Shown: positions 51,915 through 60,625 of the stretch, one piece after another | Position numbering within the stretch: position 1 is the stretch's first letter | Layout: each line of letters starts with the position of its first letter | NCBI GenBank assembly: GCA_964370185.1 | Contig: CAYJIJ010000003.1 | Location: forward strand, 1 to 64,000 | Reading direction: 5' to 3' | Length of the DNA stretch: 64,000 nt | Origin: CAYJEQ01 sp964370185 | GTDB lineage: Bacteria > Bacillota > Clostridia > Oscillospirales > Ruminococcaceae | Made by a program: the position numbers and the translations under genes | Notes under the pieces: model-generated | Told to the model about the DNA's origin: nothing | Seen by the model: the letters and a program-made list of their open reading frames with translations, nothing else | Database searches by the model: none

Positions 51915-51930
51915 CCGCCTACCTCCCAAG

Positions 51931-51964
51931 ATATAATTACACAAATTAATTTGTGTAATTATAT
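51931..51964. repeat. 34-bp perfect palindrome upstream of yqzL-recO
   Basis: ATATAATTACACAAATT (51931-51947) is followed without spacer by its exact reverse complement (51948-51964). No T tract. Placed 17 bp before the yqzL ATG, it overlaps the leader and is a candidate operator or cruciform. Confidence 0.85.
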
Positions 51965-52003
51965 TCTCTGCAAAAAAAGCTTTGCTATTACAGGAAATTC
52001 GGA

Positions 52004-52282
52004 TATATAAAAATGTTAAAAAATACCGAAAAATTTCGCTTTGCTATGAAATGATTTTTTATTATCTTTCCACCACCTTGCGGTGGCGAAAAGATGAATT
52101 TGGTGTAATGGTTTTTAAAAAAACTTTGCTTATAGAATTAACTATATAAAAATGTTAAAAAATACCGAAAAATTTCGCTTTTGATATGAAATGGTTTTTT
52201 ATTATCTTTCCACCACCTTGCGGTGGTGAAAAGATAAATTTGGTGTAATGGTTTTTAAAAAAACTTTGCTTTATAAAATTCA
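52004..52282. repeat. 139-bp direct tandem duplication
   Basis: Unit 1 (52004-52142) and unit 2 (52143-52282) start with TATATAAAAATGTTAAAAAA and are about 93% identical. A partial third unit end (AAAAAGCTTTGCT...) precedes unit 1. Each unit contains the dyad CCACC(ACC)TTGCGGTGG. There is no open frame, so it is a noncoding duplication of the era-recO gap. Confidence 0.88.
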
Positions 52283-52339
52283 GCTATTTTCCCTCAGTTT
52301 CTCCACGGAGTGGGGGAAGGGAATATAGGGGAGAGCTTT

Positions 52340-53245
52340 TTATTCATATCCGAATGTGCGAATAATTCCTGCCCTATTTCGCCAGTCTTCTTTAACTTTT
52401 ACCCAGCATTTTAAATTTACCTTTATGCCTAAAAATGCCTCCATGTCTTGGCGTGCATGTGTGCCGATGCGCTTTAGCATTACGCCCTGTTTGCCAATAA
52501 TCATCCCCTTGTGGCTGTCACGCTCGCAGAGTATGGTGGCGTCAATATCCATGATGGGGGAGTTTTCACGCTCTTTCATTTTGTCTATCACCACCGCCGT
52601 GCCGTGGGGTATCTCATCATGTAGCGAGCGGAGTATTTTTTCCCTAATAATCTCGGACATAATAATTCTCTCAGGTTGATCGGTGAGTGAATCCTCGGGG
52701 AAGAAATGAGGGGAGGAAACTGCAAATTTGCCCACTTCCTCCATAAGCCCAGCCGTACCACTGCCATTTAGTGCGGATATGGGGACTATTGCCGCAAAAT
52801 TCATCAATGCGGTGTATGTGGTGATAACCTCCATAAGCTTCGATTTATCGGGGATGAGGTCAATCTTATTTAGCGCTAAAATTGTTGGAAGCTCACGCTT
52901 GGTGAGATTTTCGATGAGTCCTTTTTCGGTGTCGCTTATCTTATGGGTGGCATCCACCACCAAAACAGCGCAATCCACATCGGCAAAGGACTCCTTTACC
53001 TGCCCCATCATATACTGGCCAAGCTTATTTTTAGGGCTGTGTATTCCAGGTGTGTCGATAAATACTATCTGTAAATCGCCTTCTGTTAAAACCCCTCTGA
53101 TTTGGGTGCGTGTGGTTTGGGGTTTTGAGGAAACTATTGCCACTTTTTCACCTATGAGCTTATTGAGCAGAGAAGATTTGCCGACATTCGGCTTCCCTAT
53201 TATAGCCACAAATGCAGTGGTGGTGGACATCTTTGTTTTATTCAT
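52340..53245 (-). CDS. era: GTPase Era
   Basis: Start at ATG 53245 (GGAG 6 nt upstream) gives 301 residues, the E. coli size; two further upstream Met are possible. G motifs: GKPNVGKSSL (G1), TRTQIRG (G2), DTPG (G3), NKID (G4), SALNG (G5). KH domain with IIGKQGVMLKRIG toward the C-terminus. It assembles 30S subunits by binding 16S rRNA 3' end. The neighbours are ybeY upstream and yqzL-recO downstream. Confidence 0.97.
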   Translation of the reverse strand: MNKTKMSTTTAFVAIIGKPNVGKSSLLNKLIGEKVAIVSSKPQTTRTQIRGVLTEGDLQIVFIDTPGIHSPKNKLGQYMMGQVKESFADVDCAVLVVDATHKISDTEKGLIENLTKRELPTILALNKIDLIPDKSKLMEVITTYTALMNFAAIVPISALNGSGTAGLMEEVGKFAVSSPHFFPEDSLTDQPERIIMSEIIREKILRSLHDEIPHGTAVVIDKMKERENSPIMDIDATILCERDSHKGMIIGKQGVMLKRIGTHARQDMEAFLGIKVNLKCWVKVKEDWRNRAGIIRTFGYE

Positions 53246-53346
53246 ATTATACTCCATTTTCATGCCGTGTGTAGGGTGAGCTTTCTAAATCGAAATTTCT
53301 GTTAAGCGTGTTCGTTTTAAGGGGCTCACCGTAGTCGAAGGTGTTT

Positions 53347-53856
53347 TTAGTTATCGTCCTCAAGCTGGGAATAAACAGTTTCTCTTGAAAGCCCCAGCCT
53401 TTGAAGTGTGCGCTCTTCCTTTTCCCTCATTTTCGAGGACTCAACAGGGCTTAGTTCATGGTCGTAGCCAAGCAGATGGAGCACCGAGTGCACACAGAGG
53501 AAAGCCATTTCTCTGTTTAAATCATGGCCGTACATCTGCGCCTGCTCAACCGCTTTTTCCACTGATATTACTATATCTCCGAGGAGCATAGCGCCTGTTT
53601 CTTCATTTTTATCATATACGCCATTTTCTCCAAGTGGGAAGGAGAGGACATCCGTTGCACTATCTTTTTTGCGATATTCACGATTTAAATCCCTTATATC
53701 CGCATTATCCATAAATGTTATGCTGAGCTCGGCATCGTCACTAAAGCCCTCATCATTTAAAACCGCATGGCAAGAACGCCTCAGCAATAGGCGCATACCC
53801 GAGGGGATTTTCACTTTATTTTGTCTGTTTGATACTGTGACTTTTAATTTTCCCAT
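53347..53856 (-). CDS. ybeY: Endoribonuclease YbeY
   Basis: 169 residues. Zinc site H-x3-H-x5-H is visible in HSVLHLLGYDHE, and RDLNREYRKKDSATDVLSFPL is the second family block. Functions in rRNA maturation and quality control. AGAGGT precedes ATG by 12 nt. It follows phoH, as in Bacillus; dgkA and cdd of the Bacillus order are missing. Confidence 0.96.
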   Translation of the reverse strand: MGKLKVTVSNRQNKVKIPSGMRLLLRRSCHAVLNDEGFSDDAELSITFMDNADIRDLNREYRKKDSATDVLSFPLGENGVYDKNEETGAMLLGDIVISVEKAVEQAQMYGHDLNREMAFLCVHSVLHLLGYDHELSPVESSKMREKEERTLQRLGLSRETVYSQLEDDN

Positions 53857-53924
53857 TTTAAAATTCGACCTCTTTTCTAATAACTCTAAACAACTTAATC
53901 TATCGGATATCCCATATAAATCCT

Positions 53925-54899
53925 CTAATAATTATTCCTTCTTTTATTTAGCGACTCATGATATTTATCATATGCCTTTACTATATCCTGCACAAGCCTA
54001 TGCCTTACCACATCTTTTTCGCCCAAATGAATTATACCTATATCATTTATGTTTTTAAGCACTTTTGCGGCTTCGTTGAGGCCTGATTTTTTCTTGTCAG
54101 GCAAGTCTATCTGTGTTATATCACCCGTTATTACCACTTTTGAATTAAAGCCCAAACGAGTTAAAAACATCTTCATCTGCTCAGGTGTTGTATTTTGCGC
54201 TTCATCGAGGATTATGAAGGAATCATCAAGGGTGCGCCCCCTCATATATGCAAGCGGTGCAACTTCAATATTGCCACGCTCAAGGTATTTTTGATAGTTT
54301 TCCGCACCGAGCATATCAAAAAGCGCATCGTAGAGCGGCCTTAAATATGGGTCTACCTTATTTTGCAAATCCCCCGGCAAAAACCCGAGTTTTTCCCCTG
54401 CTTCAACGGCAGGACGAGTTAAAATAATGCGGTTTATTTCATGCGCCCTAAATGCCTTTACCGCCATAGCCACCGCAAGATAGGTTTTACCCGTACCAGC
54501 AGGGCCTATGCCGAGCGAAATAGTGTTTTTAGTTATGCAGTCCACATATTTTTTCTGCCCGAAAGTCTTAGCCTTTAAAGGCTTGCCTTTAGCGGTAACA
54601 CAGATAACATCGGAATAAAGGTTCTCTGCTTTTTCTTCATTGCCCTCATCCACTAAAGAAATCATATAGAGGACGGTCTGCTCGGTTATAGCTTCACCGC
54701 TGTTTGTAGCAGTGATAAGATTATCCACCACCGCACCTGCACGATAAACCTGCTCGGCATCGCCCGATATCTTGATATCAGTGCCCCTAAATACTATCGT
54801 CACATTGTAATGCTCCTCTATTAGCTTGGTGTTTTTATCAAAGCTACCAAAGAGTGAAAGTGCATGTTCCATGCGTTCAATATTAATTAGTTTCTCCAT
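53925..54899 (-). CDS. phoH: PhoH-family ATPase
   Basis: Start ATG 54899; the in-frame codon at 54908 is TTG inside the AAAGGATT leader. 324 residues. N-terminal KH-like/PIN-like segment, then the PhoH P-loop GPAGTGKTYLAVA, EKLGFLPGDLQNK, DSFIILDEAQNTT and QIDLP. The family is a cytosolic RNA-linked NTPase. First gene of the phoH-ybeY-era set. Confidence 0.96.
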   Translation of the reverse strand: MEKLINIERMEHALSLFGSFDKNTKLIEEHYNVTIVFRGTDIKISGDAEQVYRAGAVVDNLITATNSGEAITEQTVLYMISLVDEGNEEKAENLYSDVICVTAKGKPLKAKTFGQKKYVDCITKNTISLGIGPAGTGKTYLAVAMAVKAFRAHEINRIILTRPAVEAGEKLGFLPGDLQNKVDPYLRPLYDALFDMLGAENYQKYLERGNIEVAPLAYMRGRTLDDSFIILDEAQNTTPEQMKMFLTRLGFNSKVVITGDITQIDLPDKKKSGLNEAAKVLKNINDIGIIHLGEKDVVRHRLVQDIVKAYDKYHESLNKRRNNY

Positions 54900-55355
54900 A
54901 AAATCCAATCCTTTTTTTAGTATTTGGAATAAATATAATTAAAATCAGTTTGATTTGTATTTTACTCGTAGAGCAAAACATAGGACTAATGGCAATTGCT
55001 CAAAAACTAAGGATTGCGCAGTTTTTACCCACAAATAATGTGATGGGAGGTTATATTTGCCATAGGTTATTTAAATCCATATGTCGTTTATTATGAAATT
55101 ACATATATTCAGTGCAAATAAAAAATATTTTATAGTGATATTGTAGCACAAATTTATAAGGTTGTACACTCTTTTACTGTGATTTAAATGATTTGCATTA
55201 CACATTTAGTTTTAAATCTCTTTGCTTTTCCTTGCGGATTTATCAAAAATCGCCTCTGTAAAATCTGTGTGAAAAGATATTATGATAGCAAAACAAAATG
55301 GCACGGTGGATAAGCTCTCCACAGCGTGCCATTACAGGTGCCACCAAATAGGTGA
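54900..55355. other. Gap with cinA terminator (hairpin 55297-55333)
   Basis: No gene or ORF with support. AATGGCACG (55297-55305) pairs with CGTGCCATT (55325-55333); reading minus it is followed by TTGTTTTG, so it terminates cinA. The remainder (54900-55296) is AT-rich and holds nothing I can name, presumably the phoH promoter. Confidence 0.6.
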
Positions 55356-56603
55356 TTATTTCATTTTTCTAACAAGTCTTAGCGCTAAATTCATTGCATT
55401 TGAAGAAGCTCTTTTTCGCACATTTTTTCTGCTCGGATTAATACCTGGCATTTTCATTTCATGAACTTCTGTCTTTTGTGCAGTTGCAATAGCGATATAT
55501 ACAAGTCCCACAGGCTTTTCCTCACTGCCACCGCCTGGGCCTGCTATGCCTGTTATGCCAATTGCAATGTCGGCACAAGAGAGTGAAAGTACTCCCTCAG
55601 CCATAGCCTTCGCAGTTTGAGTGGATACAGCGCCGTGTTTATCAATGTCGCCCACTCCGAGCAGCTTCTCTTTTATATTATTGCCATAACTGCATATGCC
55701 ACAGTCAAAAACATGGGATGCCCCTGCCACATCGGTAATGCGCTTGGAGATAAGCCCACCGGTACAGCTCTCGGCTACTGCAATCTTCATATTTTTATCA
55801 GTGAGTGCCTCCACAAGTGCGTATTCGATACCGTCGGAGTCCACGCCGTATATGCTATCAGCAGGTAGCATTGTGCGCAGTTTAGCTTCTGCTTCGTCCG
55901 CTAATTTTATCGCTTCACTTTCATTTTCAGCAAAGGCAATAATCCTTACAATCACCTCGAAATCACCCACATATGTAGCCACCGAGGGATTGATGCTGTC
56001 CACCGCATAATCTTTTATATGCTCAAATATATCCGATTCACCATAGCCAAAAATATTTAAATTCCTGCAAGCGCTGAATTTATTTGTGAGCTTTAGAAGA
56101 TAGTCGCCCACAAAGTCATCCATCATCGGATTTACTTCCCTTGGCGGGCCGGGGAACATTATAATTTTTTTGCCGTCGTCAGTAGTGAGTATCAGCCCCG
56201 GTGCAGTACCTTTCTTATTAGGTATTATAACAGCGTCCTTAGGTATCATAGCCTGCTTTAAATTGCTTGGAGGCATTTCACGGTCGAGCTTTGTGTAAAA
56301 GCTTTCTATCAGATTTCTAATTTCAGTATTTTCCACAAGCTCCTTGCCTATTACCTCGCAAACAGTTTCCTTGCTTAAATCGTCATATGTTGGGCCCATG
56401 CCACCAGTAGTCACAATAATATCGGCACGTGAAAGCGCAACTTTTAGTTGCTCGGAGAGCCTTGCAGGATGATCTCCCACCACCGACTGATGAAGCACTT
56501 CAATTCCGATTTCCCTCAGCTTTTTTGAAATATATGCTGTGTTTGTATTAACAGTATAGCCTGTGAGAAGCTCCTCACCTATCGAAATAATTTCACAAAT
56601 CAT
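55356..56603 (-). CDS. cinA: CinA-family protein (nicotinamide-nucleotide amidohydrolase type)
   Basis: Start ATG 56603 with GGAGG 9 nt upstream; a longer frame from 56639 has no site. 415 residues. N-terminal MoCF_biosynth domain (ISIGEELLTGYTVNTN, VTTGGMGPTYDD) and C-terminal CinA/PncC domain (AVAESCTGGLISKRITDVAGAS, ...GIAGPGGGSEEKPVGLVYIA). The latter deamidates NMN in pyridine nucleotide salvage; the former domain hydrolyses ADP-ribose in some members. Competence-damage-inducible in Streptococcus. Confidence 0.96.
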   Translation of the reverse strand: MICEIISIGEELLTGYTVNTNTAYISKKLREIGIEVLHQSVVGDHPARLSEQLKVALSRADIIVTTGGMGPTYDDLSKETVCEVIGKELVENTEIRNLIESFYTKLDREMPPSNLKQAMIPKDAVIIPNKKGTAPGLILTTDDGKKIIMFPGPPREVNPMMDDFVGDYLLKLTNKFSACRNLNIFGYGESDIFEHIKDYAVDSINPSVATYVGDFEVIVRIIAFAENESEAIKLADEAEAKLRTMLPADSIYGVDSDGIEYALVEALTDKNMKIAVAESCTGGLISKRITDVAGASHVFDCGICSYGNNIKEKLLGVGDIDKHGAVSTQTAKAMAEGVLSLSCADIAIGITGIAGPGGGSEEKPVGLVYIAIATAQKTEVHEMKMPGINPSRKNVRKRASSNAMNLALRLVRKMK

Positions 56604-56801
56604 GTTTTTCCTCCACCTAAAACTTTTTTCATTCCACACTAATTATAGTATATCGTAGGATTAAATTCAAGCAAATAATAGATGTGCAGAAAAAGCGAAT
56701 ATTAAAGACTACCTCAAGCGCTTAAAAAGTAGTTATATGGGCAAAATACTGGGATTTTATGGGTGAAAGATGGGCAATGTTGATAAAGAGGGCGTTTAAA
56801 A

Positions 56802-56830
56802 TTGACACTATGACATTTTCGTGATAGAAT
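56802..56830 (+). promoter_or_regulatory. Promoter of the UDP-sugar dehydratase gene
   Basis: TTGACA (56802-56807), 17-nt spacer, TAGAAT (56825-56830), 38 bp before the start codon. Confidence 0.75.
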
Positions 56831-56867
56831 TAGTTGCTAAAATCACAAAATAAGGAGCATTTACGCT

Positions 56868-58682
56868 TTGAAAAATAAAATTAAACTATACGCTTTTATA
56901 GTGCTCGAGATGGGAATAATAGTACTTTGTGCACTCTTAGCCACCTATCTGAGATTTGAATTTAATATACCACGAAACCATTATGAAATGCTAAGCATCT
57001 TCATCCCGATTGCTATTGCCTCCACAGCTGTGAGCAGTATTTTTGTTGGGAACTATAACAACATCCTATCCTATTTTGGATTTACAGAGCTTTTGGGGCA
57101 GATATTAGTTTCGGCCTTTACGACTACTGTTATTTTAGCCTGTAAGGTGTTTGTTTTTCCGCAAATTTCGGGCTCGATAACGGTGATATATGGTGTGCTG
57201 TTTTTCTTGCTTTCCACCGCATTAAGAGGAATACCAAGGGTGCAAAAATGGCTTGCAATTGTTGTTAATGCCAAATACGGAAGAACAAAACGCATCATGA
57301 TAGTGGGCGCAGGGGACACGGGCGTAATGCTTGCAAAACAGATTATGGGTAGTGATAACTATGATATGTACCCGGTGGTTTTTGTTGATGATAATGACGA
57401 CAAACAGGGTAAAAAAGTTGCTAATATACCCGTAAAGGGCAAAATTGAAGATGCGCCTAAAATTGCTAAACTGCTTGCGATAGATGAAATCATTATAGCC
57501 ATTCCATCTGCAAGCAAAAAAGAGATGCTCTATCTACTCGATAAAACCGCCGACGCAGGAATACCCACAAGGGTGTTTAGGCATGCTATTGACGCCGAAA
57601 AATTCATGTCGGGGGAAACAACTCAGATAAAAGAAGTCTCAATCGAAGACCTACTCTTTAGAGAGCCGATTGTGGTGGAAAACCCACTAAATCGTCAGTT
57701 AATAGAGGGTAAGGTGGTTTTGGTTACGGGCGGTGTGGGTTCGATAGGATCGGAGCTATGCAGGCAGGTGCTTGAAAACGGCTGTGAAAAACTGATAATA
57801 TTTGATATTCATGAAAATGGACTTTTTGAGATAAATGAAGAGCTAAAACACAAATTTGAGGGCAAATACATCACATGCCTTGCTTCGGTGAGGGATGTAA
57901 ACAGAATTGACTATCTCTTCTCACTACATAAGCCGAGCATAGTATTCCATGCGGCGGCGCATAAGCATGTGCCAATGATGGAGATAAACCCATTCGAGGC
58001 GATAAAAAACAATGTAATAGGCACACAAAATATAATAGAAGCGGCAATTAGGCATAAATCGGACAAACTTATCTTAATCTCCACCGACAAAGCCGTGCAC
58101 CCCACAAATATCATGGGGGCTACAAAGAGAGTGTGCGAACTCATGGTAAAAGCATATTGTGGCAGGGGCACGGAAATGGTTGCGGTGCGCTTTGGCAATG
58201 TACTGGAGTCGAATGGTTCTGTTATACCGCTATTTAAAAAGCAGATTGCGAAAGGCGGCCCTGTGACAGTCACCCACCGAGACATGGTCAGGTATTTTAT
58301 GACTATAAAAGAAGCGGTGTCGCTGGTGCTATCGGCAGGAGCATTTGCCAAAAATTCAGAGCTCTTTGTACTGGATATGGGCGAGCCTGTAAAAATTTAT
58401 GAGCTTGCAAATAGCCTTATAAAACTTTCGGGAAAAACTCCCGATGTGGACATAAAAATTGAAATTTCGGGACTTCGCCCGGGCGAGAAACTCTTTGAAG
58501 AAATTGTGCTCGACAGTGAAACAGTGGACAATACCTCCCATAAAAAGATATTCATACTAAAAGGCGACAAGCTTGCAAAGACCGACTTCATAGAAAGAGT
58601 GGCAGAGCTTAAAAAACTCGCCGACGCAAATAGCGACGAAGCTAAAATGCGTGAGCTTTTATTTGATTTAATTGTGGAGTAA
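56868..58682 (+). CDS. UDP-N-acetylglucosamine 4,6-dehydratase type (CapD/WbpM/PglF)
   Basis: 604 residues from TTG 56868 (AAGGAG 10 nt upstream). N-terminal four membrane helices, then a Rossmann CoA-binding-like domain (IMIVGAGDTGVMLAKQI), then the SDR dehydratase domain: LVTGGVGSIGSELCRQV and catalytic segment STDKAVHPTNIMGATKR with Met-x3-Lys replacing Tyr-x3-Lys, the WbpM mark. It starts the 6-deoxy-HexNAc branch (UDP-4-keto-6-deoxy-GlcNAc); the reductase at 30959 could follow. It is located apart from the main operon but carries its own promoter. Confidence 0.92.
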   Translation: MKNKIKLYAFIVLEMGIIVLCALLATYLRFEFNIPRNHYEMLSIFIPIAIASTAVSSIFVGNYNNILSYFGFTELLGQILVSAFTTTVILACKVFVFPQISGSITVIYGVLFFLLSTALRGIPRVQKWLAIVVNAKYGRTKRIMIVGAGDTGVMLAKQIMGSDNYDMYPVVFVDDNDDKQGKKVANIPVKGKIEDAPKIAKLLAIDEIIIAIPSASKKEMLYLLDKTADAGIPTRVFRHAIDAEKFMSGETTQIKEVSIEDLLFREPIVVENPLNRQLIEGKVVLVTGGVGSIGSELCRQVLENGCEKLIIFDIHENGLFEINEELKHKFEGKYITCLASVRDVNRIDYLFSLHKPSIVFHAAAHKHVPMMEINPFEAIKNNVIGTQNIIEAAIRHKSDKLILISTDKAVHPTNIMGATKRVCELMVKAYCGRGTEMVAVRFGNVLESNGSVIPLFKKQIAKGGPVTVTHRDMVRYFMTIKEAVSLVLSAGAFAKNSELFVLDMGEPVKIYELANSLIKLSGKTPDVDIKIEISGLRPGEKLFEEIVLDSETVDNTSHKKIFILKGDKLAKTDFIERVAELKKLADANSDEAKMRELLFDLIVE

Positions 58683-58826
58683 GGGGTTTTGCTTTAATGG
58701 GGGGGATTTATATTATGTGAGGTACGAATATAATATAAATTTGCCATGTGGGCATCCTTGCCCACGGCAATTTAAATCTATATGTCCTTGCACCGAGACG
58801 GGGCAGATGGATTATTTATATAATCC

Positions 58827-58854
58827 GTAGGGGTGGCCTGCGGTTGTCAGTCGG
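58827..58854 (+). repeat. REP-like sequence before the RAYT gene
   Basis: GTAGGGGTGGCCTGCGGTTG, continuing TCAGTCGG, is close to the arms found inside the transposase gene (59016-59039 and 59189-59212). Located 50 bp upstream of its start. Confidence 0.7.
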
Positions 58855-58904
58855 CAGATTAATTTTTTGACACATATTTTAGTATTTACACAGGCGGTGA
58901 TTAT

Positions 58905-59366
58905 ATGGGGTTGCCGAAACGAAAAGCTATCAGATTAAAAGATTATGATTATAGTCAAAACGGTGCGTATTTTGTAACGATATGCGTAAAAAATAGAGAA
59001 AATTTATTATGGAATGTAGGGGAGACCTGTGGTCGTCCGCTCCTTGATAATCATTTATCTGACTACGGAATAATAATTGATAAGGAAATCAATAAACTGC
59101 ATGATATATATGAAACAGTGGTTGTAGATAAATATGTAATAATGCCAAATCATATCCATATCATTATTATTTTGCAAAATGAGATAGACGGACGACCGCA
59201 GGTCGCCCCTACAATATCTCGCCTAATTCAACAATTCAAAGGTTCTGTTTCTAAACAAATTGGTTTTTCTATGTGGCAAAAATTATTTTACGACCATATT
59301 ATTAGAAACGAACAAGAATACCAGAAAGTTTGGCAATACATAGACACAATCCCATTAAAATGGTAA
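58905..59366 (+). CDS. REP-associated tyrosine transposase (Y1/IS200-like, RAYT)
   Basis: 153 residues. HUH motif in KYVIMPNHIHIIIIL, and the Tyr-containing C-terminal helix (FYDHIIRNEQEYQKVWQYIDTIPLKW). The N-terminus MGLPKRKAIRLKDYDYSQNGAYFVTIC is typical of RAYTs. These single-strand-nicking enzymes are linked to REP hairpins rather than to classical IS ends. Two 24-nt REP-like arms lie inside the gene itself (separate entries). Frame intact. Confidence 0.92.
   Translation: MGLPKRKAIRLKDYDYSQNGAYFVTICVKNRENLLWNVGETCGRPLLDNHLSDYGIIIDKEINKLHDIYETVVVDKYVIMPNHIHIIIILQNEIDGRPQVAPTISRLIQQFKGSVSKQIGFSMWQKLFYDHIIRNEQEYQKVWQYIDTIPLKW
59016..59039 (+). repeat. REP-like arm inside the RAYT gene (left)
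   Basis: GTAGGGGAGACCTGTGGTCG then TCCG; complementary to 59189-59212 with 2 mismatches out of 24. Confidence 0.85.
59189..59212 (-). repeat. REP-like arm inside the RAYT gene (right, inverted)
   Basis: On minus it reads GTAGGGGCGACCTGCGGTCG then TCCG, the same as the left arm apart from 2 bases. The inverted pair encloses ~150 bp of coding sequence. Confidence 0.85.
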
Positions 59367-59407
59367 GAAGATTCTTACAACATAAATAAGCATAATCCCC
59401 AAAATTA

Positions 59408-59443
59408 AAACTACCACTATCAGTTTTTTGATAGTGGTAGTTT
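59408..59443. terminator. Bidirectional terminator, RAYT and polyamine operon
   Basis: AAACTACCACTATCA (59408-59422) and TGATAGTGGTAGTTT (59429-59443) are a perfect 15-bp stem with a T-rich loop, and T/A-rich sides on both strands. Confidence 0.88.
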
Positions 59444-59494
59444 GTTTCTTTAAAGTAGTCATATATAGGCACATAGTGGCATTAAAATTATTTT

Positions 59495-60625
59495 CTAAGA
59501 AAGTCTTTCCTTAAAATCGCTATAACCAAAGCTTTTCACATTAATTATACTGCCATCCTCTTTTAAAAGCATTATCGAGGGGAGTGCCATGCCGTTAAAT
59601 GTATTGTTTTTTACCATTGAGTAAATAGCCATGTCCTCAAAAATGAGTTTATCGCCTATATTTAGCTCATGGTCGAAGGAGTAGTCACCGATTATGTCCC
59701 CTGCTAAGCAGGTTGCACCACCGAAACGATAGGTAAACGCCTTTTCATTCGGCTGACCGCTCTGGTATAGCGGTGGGCGGTAGGGCATTTCGATAACATC
59801 GGGCATATGGCAGGCGGCAGAAGCATCTAAAATGCCTATATTCATGCCGTTTTTTACAATGTCGAGCACCTTTGTTACCATATATCCTGCGTGGTAGGCA
59901 ATGGCTTCGCCTGGCTCGAGGTAGACCTCTACACCATACTCCGCCTTAAAGGATTTTACACAGTCTATCAGAGCTTCTCTGTCGTAATCGGGGCGTGTGA
60001 TGTGGTGACCACCACCAAAGTTTATCCATTTCATCGCCCAGATGAACTCACCAAACTGCTCCTTTACCGCTGATAGTGTTTCTATCAGTGCGTCGCTGTT
60101 TTGCTCGCATAGGGTGTGAAAGTGCAAACCCTCTATGCCATCAAGCTCGTCGGGGCGAAACTCTTCCCTGATTACACCAAGCCTTGAGCCGACTGAGCAG
60201 GGGTCGTATATGCCACCGCCCTGCGTGGAGCAAAGGGGATTTATGCGAATGCCACAGCTTTTTCCCGATGCCTTTGCTTTAGCCTTGTATTTATTCCACT
60301 CGTTAAAGGAATTAAATATCACATGGTCGCAAATCGAGAGAATTTCGTCCATTTCCTCTTCGTTATATGCACCGCTGAAAACATGGTTTTCCTTGCCCAT
60401 TTCCTCAAAGCCAAGCTTTGCTTCATAGAGTCCGCTTGCAGTAGTGCCCGAGAGATATTTTCCTATGAGCGGATAAATACTGAACATCGAAAACGCTTTC
60501 TGCGCAAGCAGTATCTTTGCCCCCGATTTTTCTGCTACCTCGGCGAGCATCTCTAAATTCTTTATTATTTTGCCCTCGTCCACCACATAGGCAGGGGTTT
60601 TAATATTATATAGCTCTTTGTTCAT
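59495..60625 (-). CDS. nspC: Carboxynorspermidine/carboxyspermidine decarboxylase
   Basis: 376 residues; the ATG overlaps the stop of the previous gene (TAATG). Alanine-racemase-type PLP fold: PLP Lys in KILLAQKAFSMFS, glycine-rich NFGGGHHI and EPGEAIAY, and the C-terminal DMAIYSMVKNNTFNG segment with substrate-site Asp. It decarboxylates carboxyspermidine to spermidine (or the nor-forms) as the last step of the aspartate-semialdehyde route. Last gene of the operon. Confidence 0.95.
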   Translation of the reverse strand: MNKELYNIKTPAYVVDEGKIIKNLEMLAEVAEKSGAKILLAQKAFSMFSIYPLIGKYLSGTTASGLYEAKLGFEEMGKENHVFSGAYNEEEMDEILSICDHVIFNSFNEWNKYKAKAKASGKSCGIRINPLCSTQGGGIYDPCSVGSRLGVIREEFRPDELDGIEGLHFHTLCEQNSDALIETLSAVKEQFGEFIWAMKWINFGGGHHITRPDYDREALIDCVKSFKAEYGVEVYLEPGEAIAYHAGYMVTKVLDIVKNGMNIGILDASAACHMPDVIEMPYRPPLYQSGQPNEKAFTYRFGGATCLAGDIIGDYSFDHELNIGDKLIFEDMAIYSMVKNNTFNGMALPSIMLLKEDGSIINVKSFGYSDFKERLS

